This document shows, one piece after another, positions 47,943 through 59,880 of a stretch of 64,000 nucleotides of DNA (position 1 is its first letter; every line of letters starts with the position of its first letter). A program made the position numbers and the translations under genes. Below the pieces are notes generated by a model, which was given only the letters and a program-made list of their open reading frames with translations, had not been told where the DNA came from and did not search any database. The DNA lies in contig JACAAK010000005.1 of NCBI GenBank assembly GCA_025093985.1, positions 806,001-870,000 on the forward strand. Reading direction: 5' to 3'. The stretch comes from Calvatia gigantea (lineage: Eukaryota; Basidiomycota; Agaricomycetes; Agaricales; Lycoperdaceae).

Positions 47943-49658
47943 ATGGATTCTTCACAGACCCAGCATAACTCAAGCCCTACAGAGGCATTATGGGCACTTA
48001 TTCTACAAAAGGACAAGGTTGGCCAACCTCCCAAGAGCCGGGATTTGCCACAGGTACCGACTGGCCCAATGGATCGGAACGCGACAGTCGACCCGGATAC
48101 TGCTATATGACACACAAGCCCGACTAGAACAGTTTTCTTCTCGTGCGGATTCTATGCTCAAGGGGATTCAGGATGCGAATCAACAGCTCAAGCAAGTTGG
48201 GATGCTGTTCGAAAAGGACCGAGACACACTCACCAATGACATGATCGACCTCGGTAATTAATTCACCGCATATATGCAGCAGATATATGCACTTATGCCC
48301 AGATGCAGTCAACCGAAGTCAGACAGAGATACAGAAGGCACTTGGCCAACCAGCTCAGGAATCCCGGTTGCTAGCACTTCAGGAAAAAGTGGAGCTCCGT
48401 ATTGAGGGTCTCAACCAACGCCTTGACGCTTTACACATGGTACACCAACTGTGATATGGACGACCGTTTCTCATGAACTATCCTAGTTTAACCAAACTCA
48501 TTGTCAAGCCCTTGAGACACATTCCCGGACCCTGAAAAGCATACAAGACCAACAAAACGCTCTGTTATCTGCTATTCTCCCTCTTCTACCCCTGGCCCAA
48601 GGGATCACTCCGCAATTGGAACTGCTCAAAGCATGCATACAAGAGGTTAACTCAACTGTTTGCTCGATAATAGCGACTTTGAAACAAGACGTGCTTGGCT
48701 CCTTGGCCTCCCACTCTGGTTCTCGGAAAAGGCGACTCTCTGCGCAACCAACTGAACACTCCCCCGCGGCTTCGAAAAAAATACGAATCGAGCCTTCCAT
48801 CTCGTCGTCCCTGGTTTCGATTGAGGTCGGCAGCAAGCAAGTCCAAGTTCAAGCAGTAGAACCGCCGACTTTCATACCTGTAGAATCCATCTTAGCATCA
48901 ACTTTTGAAGACTCGAACCCCACTCCAAGAGAGATGATACGCAAACACTCGATACTTACCACACCCCACCCAAAAGCACAAAGTCATCGGAACTCCTCAA
49001 CAGCATCTTCTCGTACGAACTCGGTCAGGTCATCACCTCTTTTCCTTAAACACCCTCCCTCGAGTCGAACTCCATCTGTGCAGCACCGACCACTGCCAAA
49101 ACCTCCGACTCCTCTTCGCGGTAACGGCAATCATCGACGCGTTGCAAGCACGATCTCACAAGACCGAAACAAAACGCCACACTTTGAAAAAAACCCTGTA
49201 TCTGTTGAAAAGATTGTCCACCATTTAGCTTCTACACCGGCCGCCCCTCCACACCACAGGGCTGATGCCCGAGGTCCCTTGCCTCCACCGCATTTACGAC
49301 CAGACAACACGCCATTAAACCGCTCGCCCTTGGTCGACGCCCATCCTCCGTCGTCGGTTCTTCGCACACCAGTACCACTCCCTTTACAAGGGACATCGTT
49401 GCAGACGCAGCTTATCAGGCTACCGGCTGTGCCTCTTTCGCGGGCCCCTTTCGCCGCTGGGCTCCACAAGCCCGCACTTACAACCATGGGATCATTCAAT
49501 TCCCGGAAACAAGCTGAGGGGCCGACGTTTTCCACCGGTAAGCCCTTAGTTGCTTAATTTCATTGTGTTTACTGACTGGATTCCAGCGGGATAGAAGGAG
49601 GTTCATTCCTTTAGATGATGATGACGATGATGATGACGACGAGGGGGAAGTGCCGTAG
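47943..49658 (+). CDS. Coiled-coil protein with disordered Pro/Ser-rich middle and acidic C-terminal tail
   Basis: ATG 47943 (MDSSQTQHNSSPTEALWALI). Exon 1 ends PKSRDLPQ; an intron of about 70 bp leads to ARLEQFSSRADSMLKGIQDA and a heptad-rich helix (QQLKQVGMLFEKDRDTL). Further short introns follow (after NDMIDL and after RLDALHM). Exon ORF 48487-49540 continues with LPLLPLAQGITPQLELLKAC, a basic patch SGSRKRRLS, RRVASTISQDRNKTPHFEKN and a Pro-rich region. A last intron ending cctttag joins FST to DDDDDDDDDEGEVP, stop at 49656-49658. Nuclear localisation is likely from the basic patches. An N-terminal coiled coil plus a disordered basic middle recalls chromosome-axis accessory proteins such as Mer2, but this is only a guess. 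Family unknown. Confidence 0.75.
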
Positions 49659-50431
49659 CCGTGACTCTGGGATTGAGCCAAGTCGCTAATATCTCAGGCG
49701 TATCCTCAAGTCCACCATTGCTTGTAACTTACTGATGTTTTCTGTTTTCTGCTGCGCGCTTAACGAAGCTGTTCATTGATTTTCCATTCACCAACATGAC
49801 TAACTTTACCCAGCCCGAATAAACCCAGCGAACAGCGTGCACACACAGCTCCCAAGATTCGGCGATGGACAGACTATCAGCAAGTATAAATGATTGATCA
49901 ACTCAACAAACTTTGCCCGCTTCGGCTTCTGTTTTTATGCATCGTCCACCACGCCAACGGTCCAAGTCACAGTCTAATCGTTCGAACACATTCCCCAACC
50001 TCTCCGTGAAGTGAATATCGCATATCCAGTTTCAGACAGTCAGCCACTGGTAGATGCATCATTCTCAGAGCTGCACCGCCCCGGCATGGTTATGATCCAC
50101 GACGCTAGGTAAACCCACCCGAACTTAACAAGCCCTTCCCCTTCAAGTCCCCAACCCGGACAATCAAACCATGGTTATGTTTGTACGTTATACATGCAGT
50201 CAAATGATAACAATACTTGCAACTGGAGTTCTAGCGACCGGAGCTCGAGGCTGTCCAGCTTGTCAAGGATGCTTCACCAAATATTATCTCCTTTTGAATG
50301 GCCTTTCGACTTGAAGTTTCAGGCCTTCAGGGGCACCGGCCTGCATAAGTTACAACTTCTGTCACGAATTAGTCACGAATTGACACAATGCGGCCGCAAT
50401 CCTCTTCTCGCCCGAACGCACTCAATCCACG
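49659..50431. other. Intergenic
   Basis: 3' flank of the coiled-coil gene and promoter region of the next F-box gene. The open frame at 50194-50577 shows no motif. Nothing else seen. Confidence 0.4.
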
Positions 50432-51773
50432 ATGTACCCAGCCAGTCAGCTGAAAACCATGTTTTATACCCCTCCCGTCCTCACTCTAGATCCCCGGCAA
50501 TACTTCATCTCCAATTCCGAGCCATCCCGCACCATTGTACCAAACCATCCACCCTCAGCATCAGCGCCTTTTGCTGAATGCCCCCAAGATATCGCGAGGA
50601 TTCATTTTCGAAATAGCGATAATGAGCCGACCCCTGCCTATTCAGTTGACGTTAGTTTCTCGACAGGTGAAAGAATGGTCAGTCACGCACTCGGGTCAGA
50701 GCACTCCCTGTCTGCTACCCCATTGAGACTGAATAACACGATACCCAGGTTGGATCCAGTTAATCTACCGGAACCTAAGTTTCCACAACACCCTCTCTTT
50801 TCGTTCCTTCTATTGGAAAACATTCCGCACACAGGGTGGCCCACTGTCCAAAGACAACACTTCCTATCGTAAACATGTTAAAGGCCTCTTTGTTCACGCA
50901 TACACAGACTCGTCACTACTGGCAGCAATGGTATCCGAAATGAATGGTCTTGAATCCCTTTCCCTGCTGGAGAAGAATACCGGAGAAGATGCCCTGAGGC
51001 GGATTTTGCGCACCTGCCCCGGGGCTGGTTCCTGGAGGGGCGCTCGCACAAGAAAAAGATGTTTTGAGGATGATCCCTTTCCCTTTACGAACCTTCGAAG
51101 ATTGTCCTTTTCCTCCTTCCTCCTCGAAAGCTACGTAATCCCTAAGGTTGAGCCCGTACTCACCCACCCGTTCTTCAAGGATCTCACCCACATCGACATC
51201 GTGTACTTCTCACAATTCGCGAGTTGGGAATATCTGCACCATTTACAGAACCTCACACACCTATCTTTCAACGACATGGCGTCCCCGTTGCGCCATCCTT
51301 CCAGCAGAATCTGGGATAGTTGGATGATGAGGCTATTGGAGGCTTGTCCACCAAGTGTGAAGGTGGTAATTTTTGGCTGTATTGACACCTACAACTACGC
51401 CTTCTTTGAATTGGATGGGGATGAACGCGAACTGGGCGCATTGATGCTTGTCGAATTTGCTGAGTTTATGGAAGGCAGTAGCTCATCAAGAAGGCCAGAG
51501 TGCCACTTTAACTACCACGCTATCTCTCGGCTGATTGCTGGATGGATGGATCCGCGTGCAGTAGCTGGGTGCATGATGAGCCGCCACGATCTACCAGTGG
51601 ATTATGCTCTCTATAATCACATTGTCGACACTTCACATCCCTTATTTGGGCCGAAGCCTGACATAGCCTACCAGGCACTTACGGAAGATGAACTCGTGCA
51701 GGATAGCTGGTCAGTGGCAGAGGGATTGATCAAACGGAGGGAGGAGCACAAGCGAATCCGTTCATCTGCATGA
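50432..51773 (+). CDS. F-box/LRR-type protein, with an apparent one-base insertion in the F-box
   Basis: Likely SCF adaptor-like protein. Frame 1 from ATG 50432 or 50459 (MFYTPPVLTLDPRQYF) reaches CPQDIARI; one base later in another frame the F-box continues as FIFEIAIMSRPLPIQLTLVS and RQVKEW. Removing one base at about 50603-50606 gives the expected PQDIARIIFEIA. An intron at 50695-50748 (gtcaga...cccag, phase 1) joins VTHSG to WIQLIYRNLSFHNTLSFRS. Then SYRKHVKGLFVHAYTDSSLL, MNGLESLSLLEKNTGEDALR, LTHIDIVYFSQF, LQNLTHLSFNDM, SVKVVIFGCIDTY and a C-terminal helix ending KRIRSSA at 51773. The leucine spacing is that of degenerate LRRs. The frame break resembles those in H4 and the protease and may be an assembly error. 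Confidence 0.7.
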
Positions 51774-53742
51774 CGTGATATAATCCTCCCCCGTCCACCG
51801 ACCGATGTTTCTCTGTGTTTGTAAGTTGCATACATTGTCGGGTACTTGAGTAATAACATTCTCACTCGATGGCAGGTTTCAATTTACGTCCATCAACCCT
51901 AAATTCAACTCCTCCTCCCCTTCCCGGCGGAGACTCTGATAAAACCTCACTATCCCCGTCCGTTGCGAAAGGAGGGGTGAAGTCGGTCATCACAACACAC
52001 CTCCCTTCATGTATGACCACCCGAACAGAAATGAACCGAGTCAAAAAAACGATACAAGAGCTACCGACACAAGAAGAGACCTGCCAGGACATCCTCGATT
52101 CCGTCCAGCTCATCCGGTACGATATAGACCTTCAGCCAAACCCATAAACGCAAGACCAAAGGATAAATTGGGACCACTTTCATGAAATGATAGAGGAGAG
52201 GTATTGTTATTGGCGCAGTTGAACACTCCAGGCTTCTAGAGCCTCTAAATTAGCGGCAGTAAATAGTGATTCTGGTATGTTCTGTGTTCTCCTTAGAGGT
52301 CTTTTCAGGGACTCAGAAGAGCTGAAAAGTCATGTTACTGTCACATTGTTTGAACAGACAAGATTTAGTTATATCCATACTATGACAACGTGGTCGATGA
52401 TGTCCATGTAACCCAACAAGGACATGGCCGCTGTGTAACAGGGGTCTAGGGATCAGACAACCCAGCCACCCACCTTCTCGTCCGACTCCGTTGAACTGTT
52501 TTATAGTAGCTATTCAGTATTGAGTTACCCCTGACCTTTCAATGAATCTCCGAGAAATATAATTCGCGGATATTGGCATTCTGCTCGGGTCGGATGGGCG
52601 GACCGGGCAAACGAAAAACCTGGTGGAATTCCATCGCTCGCGTAGTTCTCGACCTCATTCCATCATGTTCTGGAAGTGGCACTATCATCCGGATCAATTT
52701 GGGAGGATTGAGGGGGATAGAACGAGTTGAAACATGGCCTTGGCAAACCCCAGTTAACCGACGGTACTGAAGTTGACCCCAAAAAGTTTACCGTAAGATG
52801 GCTGAAAGCGGACTGTTACTTAGATGCTCCACCAACGGTCCTGCCTTTCCACCATGCCGCCGAGAGCGACCGGTGATGAACGAAAAAGATGAGCAGAGTA
52901 TGACGAGTGGCGGACGAAAGTAGTAAATCTCCTTCACTTTCTGGGGTGAATGTACGTCAGCTTTGTTGATCCCGTCATAGTGGATAAGACCAGTTGACAA
53001 GTTTTGATACACCAGCACGCGCGTGAAAAGGGGTGCAACTGCCAAGCTGATCGAGTCGGTAATCACGCGTTTGTGGTGGGTTCGATATCCTTTGATAGGC
53101 TGTGCTATCACATTGTTAAGTGGGCAGCGGTGCAACAAAAACATTCAGCTATCCCCTCGTAGCTTCTAGGGGTTGGGGATTATTGTTTATTATAATATAC
53201 ATGAAAATTATTCATTGAATTTGCAAACATAATGGTGTGTGGAGGCACAAAGGATAATACGAAAAACATACCACAAAAAGTCACTCGATAACATCAGCTT
53301 CACGGTAGTTGTCGGAACGGAAATCATAAAGGATTTTGAAAGGTGTCATGCACCGTGGTCAGGCTTCACAACCGGAAATATTGGAGAGTTTCTGGTGTGC
53401 TCCCTCGCCCGTTCTCTTCGCGTTACGACCGCCATAGTTTCTAACAGATACCGGATATCAGTGGCTTGCACGGGCAGCCACATATGTAGCAACCTTGTTG
53501 GTGACAATGGTTAAGAAATCACGGGAACCTTATAGTCCAACGATCAAAATAAGGCTGTCATGTCCGGTGTAGGTAGTGACTCCTGAGGCTTAATGTTCTG
53601 GAAGACCAGCTGTGATTTTTGGTCAAGGTGTTGGGGTGACTCTACGGTATTAAGATATAATACAGACGCGATCGCGTGTTGAAAACCAAAAAATTACGTT
53701 CTAGATGTAAAGGTTATCAATTGGCTTTCTGGAGCCGAACCC
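51774..53742. other. Gene-poor interval
   Basis: About 2 kb. A 92-codon frame at 51869-52147 is listed separately as doubtful. A minus-strand frame at 52788-53144 (118 codons) and a plus-strand one at 53239-53514 show no family motif. Otherwise I see nothing. Confidence 0.4.
51869..52147 (+). CDS. Doubtful small ORF
   Basis: ATG-started frame of 92 codons (MAGFNLRPSTLNSTPPPLPG ... QLIRYDIDLQPNP). It has Ser/Pro-rich composition, no known motif, no visible intron and no paralog in the window. It could be a small gene or chance. Confidence 0.2.
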   Translation: MAGFNLRPSTLNSTPPPLPGGDSDKTSLSPSVAKGGVKSVITTHLPSCMTTRTEMNRVKKTIQELPTQEETCQDILDSVQLIRYDIDLQPNP

Positions 53743-54538
53743 TCATGCCGCTGAGTGAATTCGTTTGGGATACTGCTCCAACCTCTCATACAGATGAACT
53801 GGTGCACCACTCATGCCATCAAGCCACGCGGCACCACCCGCAAACATATCCCTGTCGGGGAACACCTCGACAATGTCACATTCGAAGTTGGATGCTATAA
53901 GATGGTACTTCCTCCACAACTCTTCCGACCCCGAATTCGGGTCCGCGCTTGGCGAAAAACTCGGGACATCATCGTCATCGCATGGATACGATCCAACACC
54001 GACGCTCATAAGCTGGAAACCTGGCAGCTTTTCGATGCGGCGGAACATTTGACCGATGGCGTAATTCTCCACGAGGAAGAAATGCGCGATGTCGGGGCTG
54101 GTGATGCGGACGGTCGAGGTTGCCGTGCACACTATCTGACCAGAACAGACTAGATGGACCTGGCGGGTTTGGATGATGGGTGTTTCATGGGATGCTTGTG
54201 CAACGACAATAGCAGATGCTGGGAGGGAGAGGGGCTCTTTCGGAGCTCCAGGAGTGGGGTGCCAAAATGTGTGACAGTACACCACAGTAATGGAGATTGG
54301 CCGTGCAAAATAGGCACTTAAAGAAAACGAATTGGTTTGGTACTGCCACAAAGTGAAAAGCTACGGACCTAAGGACCCGTTGGAGTTCTCCTTGGGCTGA
54401 CAGAGCTATGCGCTCGACGCCAGTCACGGCAGAAGGCCAGGAGAACTAATCCAAATTAGGGCCTGCATAATGCCTGGAGCCTGGAAAACTCACCGCGACG
54501 TGTGTAGTCCTGTTTGTGAAAGTGTACGTGGGGGCCAT
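53743..54538 (-). CDS. Conserved basidiomycete protein of unknown function, paralog 1
   Basis: ATG 54536-54538 gives MAPTYTFTNRTTHVA; an intron ending ggattag leads to FSWPSAVTGVERIALSAQGE with LQRVL; a second intron (about 54378-54318) leads to SAYFARPISITVVYCHTFWH, then IIQTRQVHLVCSGQIVCTAT, FFLVENYAIGQMFRRIEKLP, MSVGVGSYPCDDDDVPSFSP, LWRKYHLIASNFECDIVEVF and AAWLDGMSGAPVHLYERLEQ, stop at 53743. Clean two-intron structure and the high similarity to 58048-58851, including both intron positions, show a real gene family. About 240 residues, probably cytosolic. The overall pattern recalls small alpha/beta folds such as chorismate-lyase-like proteins, but I cannot support any enzyme activity. 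Confidence 0.75.
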
Positions 54539-57500
54539 TGAAATTCAGAGAGTATTGGGGCACTGAAAGAGAACAGAATATAGAAGTTGCTGCGAGATGC
54601 TGAGCTAGTTGTGTTGGAGAGAAAAACGTTACAACGTACGTCGTATATATACCAAAGGTCCCCGATGATAATGGGGACAAGCGATCATTGTATCCACCAA
54701 ATTGCTGAATCCACATTTGTACCTCCAAGCCTTATCATGACGGGTGTGCAACTCTGAGATCTGACCGATGTGCGATCATCATCGGACAGGTCCGAACGGA
54801 TTGTAAGCCGGGATATCATCATTTCCAGCCACATGTTCCTCCGAACTTGTTGCCTCGCTCATTCCATTGGTGAAAGATAGAAGCCAGTAGAGTCTAAGAA
54901 CAACCTGCATGTCATCCTGCGAAGCGTAGATAAGAAGTTGTCGATTTTTTTCCCATTCCATTGATAGAAGATAGGTGCCAGCGGAGTCCAAGAGCAATCT
55001 GCGTCGCTATTGTATGGTGAGTATGTTCGCTAGGGTGCGAAGGGCCCAAAAAACGTCGTTAAGTGTGTGGTACCCCGTTCCTGGCGGAGACGACTACATG
55101 ATTGTTCAAGCTAAGAATCGACTGCATCGCGTGTCCTATTGAAATGACAATATGACAATAAAACCACGATCCCCAGATTTTCCCACGTCAACCCAATGCC
55201 AATCCCCCTCTTTCTTGCGAAACGTCGATAAGTTCCTACGTATCGCATGCCCTCAACGTGTTGTGTGTTTTTTCAGACCATTGGGGAGCCACTGTCCACC
55301 GTATCGGCCGTTTCAGAGGATGGAACCCGTTAGAACGGATTGCAAATCGAAAGGTCTACGCGACCAGGCGACGTCAAGCGACACTCACCTAATGGTGACG
55401 AAATTTCACCGATAGTCTCGGTGGAAGGTCTGACCAACGTAAGATTTTCCCCTCTTCCTTTCATCTAGGATCGATACCATTTATAGGTTTGAGGGATTCG
55501 AATTTCGAACCTCAGGTTGCGGAATGTTGGCCAAGCCAAAACCAGCTCTGGCTACACAACCCTCAGAACCGGGGCCATGCACTCGAGTCTAACACGGGAT
55601 TGCTCGTTGCGCTTCACGTTTGTCACGAGTAGACTCGCCCATGGGATTAGGAGTGTCGTCGTTGAGGGTGGGTTCAACCCGTGATTGCGATCTTGCTATA
55701 TGCGATTCAGGGCTTCCAGCTCAATCCGTCTTTCCACACTCTTCGGGGCTGCTGTGTTCTCCACAAGATATCCCGTGAAGAAAGTTTACACTAGCCAACT
55801 TCAGCATTCCTATCGCTCAAGCGACGGATAGCCATCAGATGACATAGGAAACTGGAGACTATTTGGTATGCGTCTTCACACTCCGCTGTGCTGGGGAAAT
55901 GCTGCAGGGTCCGCGCGAGAACTTCATTACCATTTCGAGTCCTCCTTTTATGGATAAATTTCGGTCAACTTTCCGCTTTGTGGTTCTACGAGCACATTGC
56001 AGGCAACCCCCCTCAACTTGGAACGACAAGGCAATGTTCTCCAGCATCAAAGCTTCCGTGACGTGCTGTAGAGATAAGAGGGCTTGCAGATCAGCGCAGA
56101 AAGCTCGATCCATGAATATTCGAATTCCAGGCGCGGGGTGACACACTGTTCTCAAGCCGAGATTCTTTGACAAGCTCTTGCATATAAAGATTACCAGCGT
56201 AACCAGCAGAAGATGGCGCTGCTGACTCTGAGTTGGCTAAATCGTTCGGTATATGTGCCCATAGCTCGAACCTTGCAATTTCTCGGCAGTACTTACGGAC
56301 TGGATGCGCCAGCCATCGCTCAATCGGTAGTCCACTCTGACGTCATTACCCATGATCCCAGCAAAACCTTGAGGGAGTGTAGTGTTATATTATGACTCAG
56401 TACTCAGGCGGCAGTAAATGCGGAAGGAGGATGCATTGTGTCCCAAGCACGACGCGTGGGCCGCGTATCACAGAAGCCGCGTGAAGGACGGGATCGATTG
56501 AGTCTGTGAGCTAGCATCTCCAACTAAGGATATATTTTCAGGTTCAGATTTGGGAATGCCGTGCTATGTCCCTGCCTATTCGGCACGTTGAGAGGAACAA
56601 TTACCACAACGGTTATCAAACGAAGTAAAGAATATATAGGTGTTTTACGACTCGTGGGTTTTGGGCCGCGGCGTTGTGGATGAACCCAACAAACAATACC
56701 GGTATCGTCAGCACGTGAAGGATACTGGCCATCAATCCGGAAAGGAGGGTGGGCGAACCCGACAACAGTATGAGCCACACCCTGGCATAATTGGTGGTGG
56801 CAGAGATTTACAGATTTGTTTCGACGGTGGCCAATCCCGTGTTGTGATAGAGCGTAGAATATGTGATACGCGCGTTGGTTGCGGCTTTCTGGCTATGGAC
56901 TAATACAATGCGTTGGTGAATGATGTTTGGCTCAACGGAACTAGTGGTGCACCCGTCTATCTCTTCTAGAACGATATCCCCCAAGCAGATTCACTGCTTT
57001 GAAAGTGTAGGAATCTGCAATTCAAAAATCACTAAGCGAAACTAAGCGAGGTGCCTAAACAGTCGACGGTCCCAACACGCCCCATGTCACCCTGAAAGTC
57101 ACCCATCATAACTCGTGCCAATTCCTCTCTCTTGTCTCACCTGTCGGCTTTGACAAAATATGGCGGGAGTAAGCAGGGGAAATTTAAAGTGAATTTCGTT
57201 CGCGAGGGGGCAGCTAACATCCTAGAGTTGTGCTTCATCGTCGTATTGTAAGCTATATTTCGCATGAAGAGTGCTTCTCTCGTATGTCGCCTGACTATTT
57301 TTAGAGCCGTCATAGGCACCGGCGTGGTGCGTAGGAACTGCTCAGGACCGAACAGCACGGGATTGACAAGTTGATCTCGATAAATAAAGGGATGCGATGG
57401 TCGTAATATTGTGGTGCACCAGTCTTCGACATTGCAAACCCGTGAGGCGAAGCTGATAGATATCTTCCTGAAGAAGAATTATCAAAATCCGACCATCCTT

Positions 57501-58047
57501 CCATTTCTACAAGGAAACGACACAATGTTGAGCATCAGGTCCGATGAGGGGGGAAAGGGAAATTCGTTGGCTCGAATCATTCAATTGTTGGGATTGACCT
57601 GCATTGCAAATCACTGACACTAGGCTCTAAGCTCGGTTCGGTCCACCCGCATTGGGGGAAGAACAGTGGAAATGGGCCGACGCGGTTATGGTCATAGTGC
57701 ATTCTGTAATGTCTACGGCTGCAATGTCGCATTCGGCTGGCGAGTATATTGGCTGGAATGGACTGCAAGTTCCCGGACGCCCTGCTCTTCTCCGGAAGAC
57801 TTGTTAATTGTTTTCTGGTATTCTCACCGGACGTAGGTAGACGAAGAGAGCAAAATGTCAATCCATTCCCCTACAATTACGGATTGTTCAACTGAGATAC
57901 ACCGTTGTCATACACAAAGATAAGCCTTACAGGCTTCCTTCCTTTTTTTAGGCCTAGAAAAAAGGATTGACATACAGAATTATCCTTTATAAATAGATCG
58001 TCCTATTTGGTTTACGATGAAACATAACCTAAGATAGTAGTGGCATC
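54539..58047. other. Interval between the two paralogs, with a possible third remnant
   Basis: 3.5 kb with scattered short frames. At 56912-56967 the plus strand reads VNDVWLNGTSGAPVYLF then a stop, resembling the family's WLDGMSGAP ending on the opposite strand to its relatives. No other blocks of the family were found around it, so a third, inverted remnant is only possible. No other gene is recognised. An inverted repeat near 55490-55515 (tgagggattcgaa...ttcgaacctca) has no clear role. Confidence 0.35.
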
Positions 58048-58851
58048 TCAACTGTAATGTGTTATACGTTTAGGGTATTGCTCCAGTTTCTCGTACAACT
58101 GGGCTGGTGCAGCACTCATTCCATCAAGCCATACAGCACCGCCGACAAACAGATCCCTATCTGGAAAGACTTCGACGATCTCGCACTCAAAACCCGGAGC
58201 GGTGAGCTTGTATTTTCTCCATAGTTCCACCGACTCAGAATCTGGGTTTGCGCTCGGGGAGAAACTTGGGACGTCAGGGTCATCACAAGTACATGATCCG
58301 ACCCCGACGTTCATGAGCTCGAAGTCTGGTAGCTTCCCAATGCGACGGAACATCTGACCAATAGCATAATTCTCGACCAGGAAGAACTGTGCGACCGAGG
58401 GACAGGTGACCCGGACGGTCGAAGTCGCGGTGCAGACAATCTTTCCAGAGCACACAAGGTGAACTTGGCGGGTCTGGAAAATAGGGCTTTCTGGCGATGC
58501 TTGGCTAATGACGGAAGGAGGCGGTGGCAGGCGGATGAATTGTCTAGGTGCCCCAGATGTCGGGTGCCAATGTGTGCGGCAATAGGCGACAGTGATAGAA
58601 ATTGGTCGAGCGAGATATGCACTGATAAAAAGCCATGTAAGCTTCGGGGCTCTGCTAATGCGGTGGTCATCACCGACCTGAGCACTCTTTGAAGATCGCC
58701 TTGCGCAGAAAGAGCGATGCGTTCGACTCCCGTCACCGTGGAAGGCCATGTAAACTATCTTGGAGTCAGAACACATCATAAGGACCATCATTTCCGAGCT
58801 TACTGATACACTAGTGGTCTTATTAGTGAAGGTATATGTAGCGGGAGCCAT
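58048..58851 (-). CDS. Conserved basidiomycete protein of unknown function, paralog 2
   Basis: ATG 58849-58851 gives MAPATYTFTNKTTSVS; a short intron ending ccaagatag leads to FTWPSTVTGVERIALSAQGD with LQRVL, and a second intron (about 58687-58628) to SAYLARPISITVAYCRTHWH, IFQTRQVHLVCSGKIVCTAT, FFLVENYAIGQMFRRIGKLP, MNVGVGSCTCDDPDVPSFSP, LWRKYKLTAPGFECEIVEVF and AVWLDGMSAAPAQLYEKLEQ, ending at 58048. Roughly 70 % identical by eye to paralog 1 in the aligned blocks, with the same intron phases. A single-frame reading through both introns is open by chance (58048-58851) but the paralog comparison shows they are introns. Function unknown. Confidence 0.75.
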   Translation of the reverse strand: MAPATYTFTNKTTSVSVSSEMMVLMMCSDSKIVYMAFHGDGSRTHRSFCARRSSKSAQVGDDHRISRAPKLTWLFISAYLARPISITVAYCRTHWHPTSGAPRQFIRLPPPPSVISQASPESPIFQTRQVHLVCSGKIVCTATSTVRVTCPSVAQFFLVENYAIGQMFRRIGKLPDFELMNVGVGSCTCDDPDVPSFSPSANPDSESVELWRKYKLTAPGFECEIVEVFPDRDLFVGGAVWLDGMSAAPAQLYEKLEQYPKRITHYS

Positions 58852-59880
58852 TCGTTTTTGTCAGAAACTGAGTATAGCGAGGGCGTCCAGGAACGAAAAG
58901 CGGTCTTAGAAAATCTGTATGGGGCCTCCATATATACCAAACCATCTAGCAACTGCAACCCAAACGCAGAAAACATTTGGGGCTTTAATCATTGCAGACT
59001 AACAATCGCTCGCAGTTCCATCAGGAGAGAAGACATGCCGCAAAACCAGGCCAGTGGACAATCATCACCGAGGCATGTGCCAAGCCTCCCACACAATTCT
59101 CAACACCCACAGGGACCTCCGACTCGACTGATGGAAACACCTTCCACAAACGGAAAACCTGTGTTCGCGGTCACTAAGCTATTTTTAGAAGTTTTAATTC
59201 CTAAAATAACTCCGGAACGCTATCGTCTGGACAAATGTGTGGGTGAGCACTGGCATTACGTGCACAACAGTATCACCTCACTTAGCTTGGATAATTTTGT
59301 GAAAACCCCTGATCCAAATACTTAGCATGTTTACCTACCAATTTTCCTTGAACTGTTCAGAGCGTGAGTCACGACAAGGGATAGCCACCCCCAGGGAAGT
59401 AAAGCAACATCGAGCCATAGGGGGAGCGGCTGTATGTCTTCGGAAATATGTCCAAATGTTTCGGCCTAATCGCAGTGAAAACAATTAAGTGAGCAGAGAT
59501 AAGCATCCAGGATTAAGCATCTGGAGTTCCGGGAAGTTCTTCGGAAGGAGAAAACTGATTTAGCCATCGGTTACATATGCATATTTCCATTTATCATTTT
59601 CTCCCCAGACGGTCTTGTGGGGTCTCTCCGACTCAGGGGATCGGATCAATCAAGTTGCCGCGTGTACGATTAATACCAGGGGAGAGAATGTTCTGATAAC
59701 ACAGACCCTAATCTTCCGGGGGAACCGCATCCAGGCCGCGCAACCTATTTATTGTTGAAATATTAATAGTGGATTAAACTTGATTGTTTGAGATGGGGGT
59801 CTCGGGTCGAAGGGGGTACAAGAATAGGTGACACGCGATGGCATGATACCACTACCCCACCGAAAGCGCATGAAGCGCTT
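58852..59880. other. Intergenic
   Basis: Promoter of paralog 2 and 3' flank of the rhomboid gene. A 155-codon plus-strand frame at 58858-59325 starts only 7 bp from the opposing start codon and has no motif, so it is not called. Confidence 0.4.

Noticed and set aside
55440..55700. tRNA-like TTCGAA and GGTTCAACCC patches
   Set aside because: No cloverleaf could be drawn around them; the first is a simple inverted repeat.
58858..59325. 155-codon plus-strand frame beside paralog 2
   Set aside because: It starts 7 bp from the opposing ATG, has no motif, no splice structure and no counterpart next to paralog 1.
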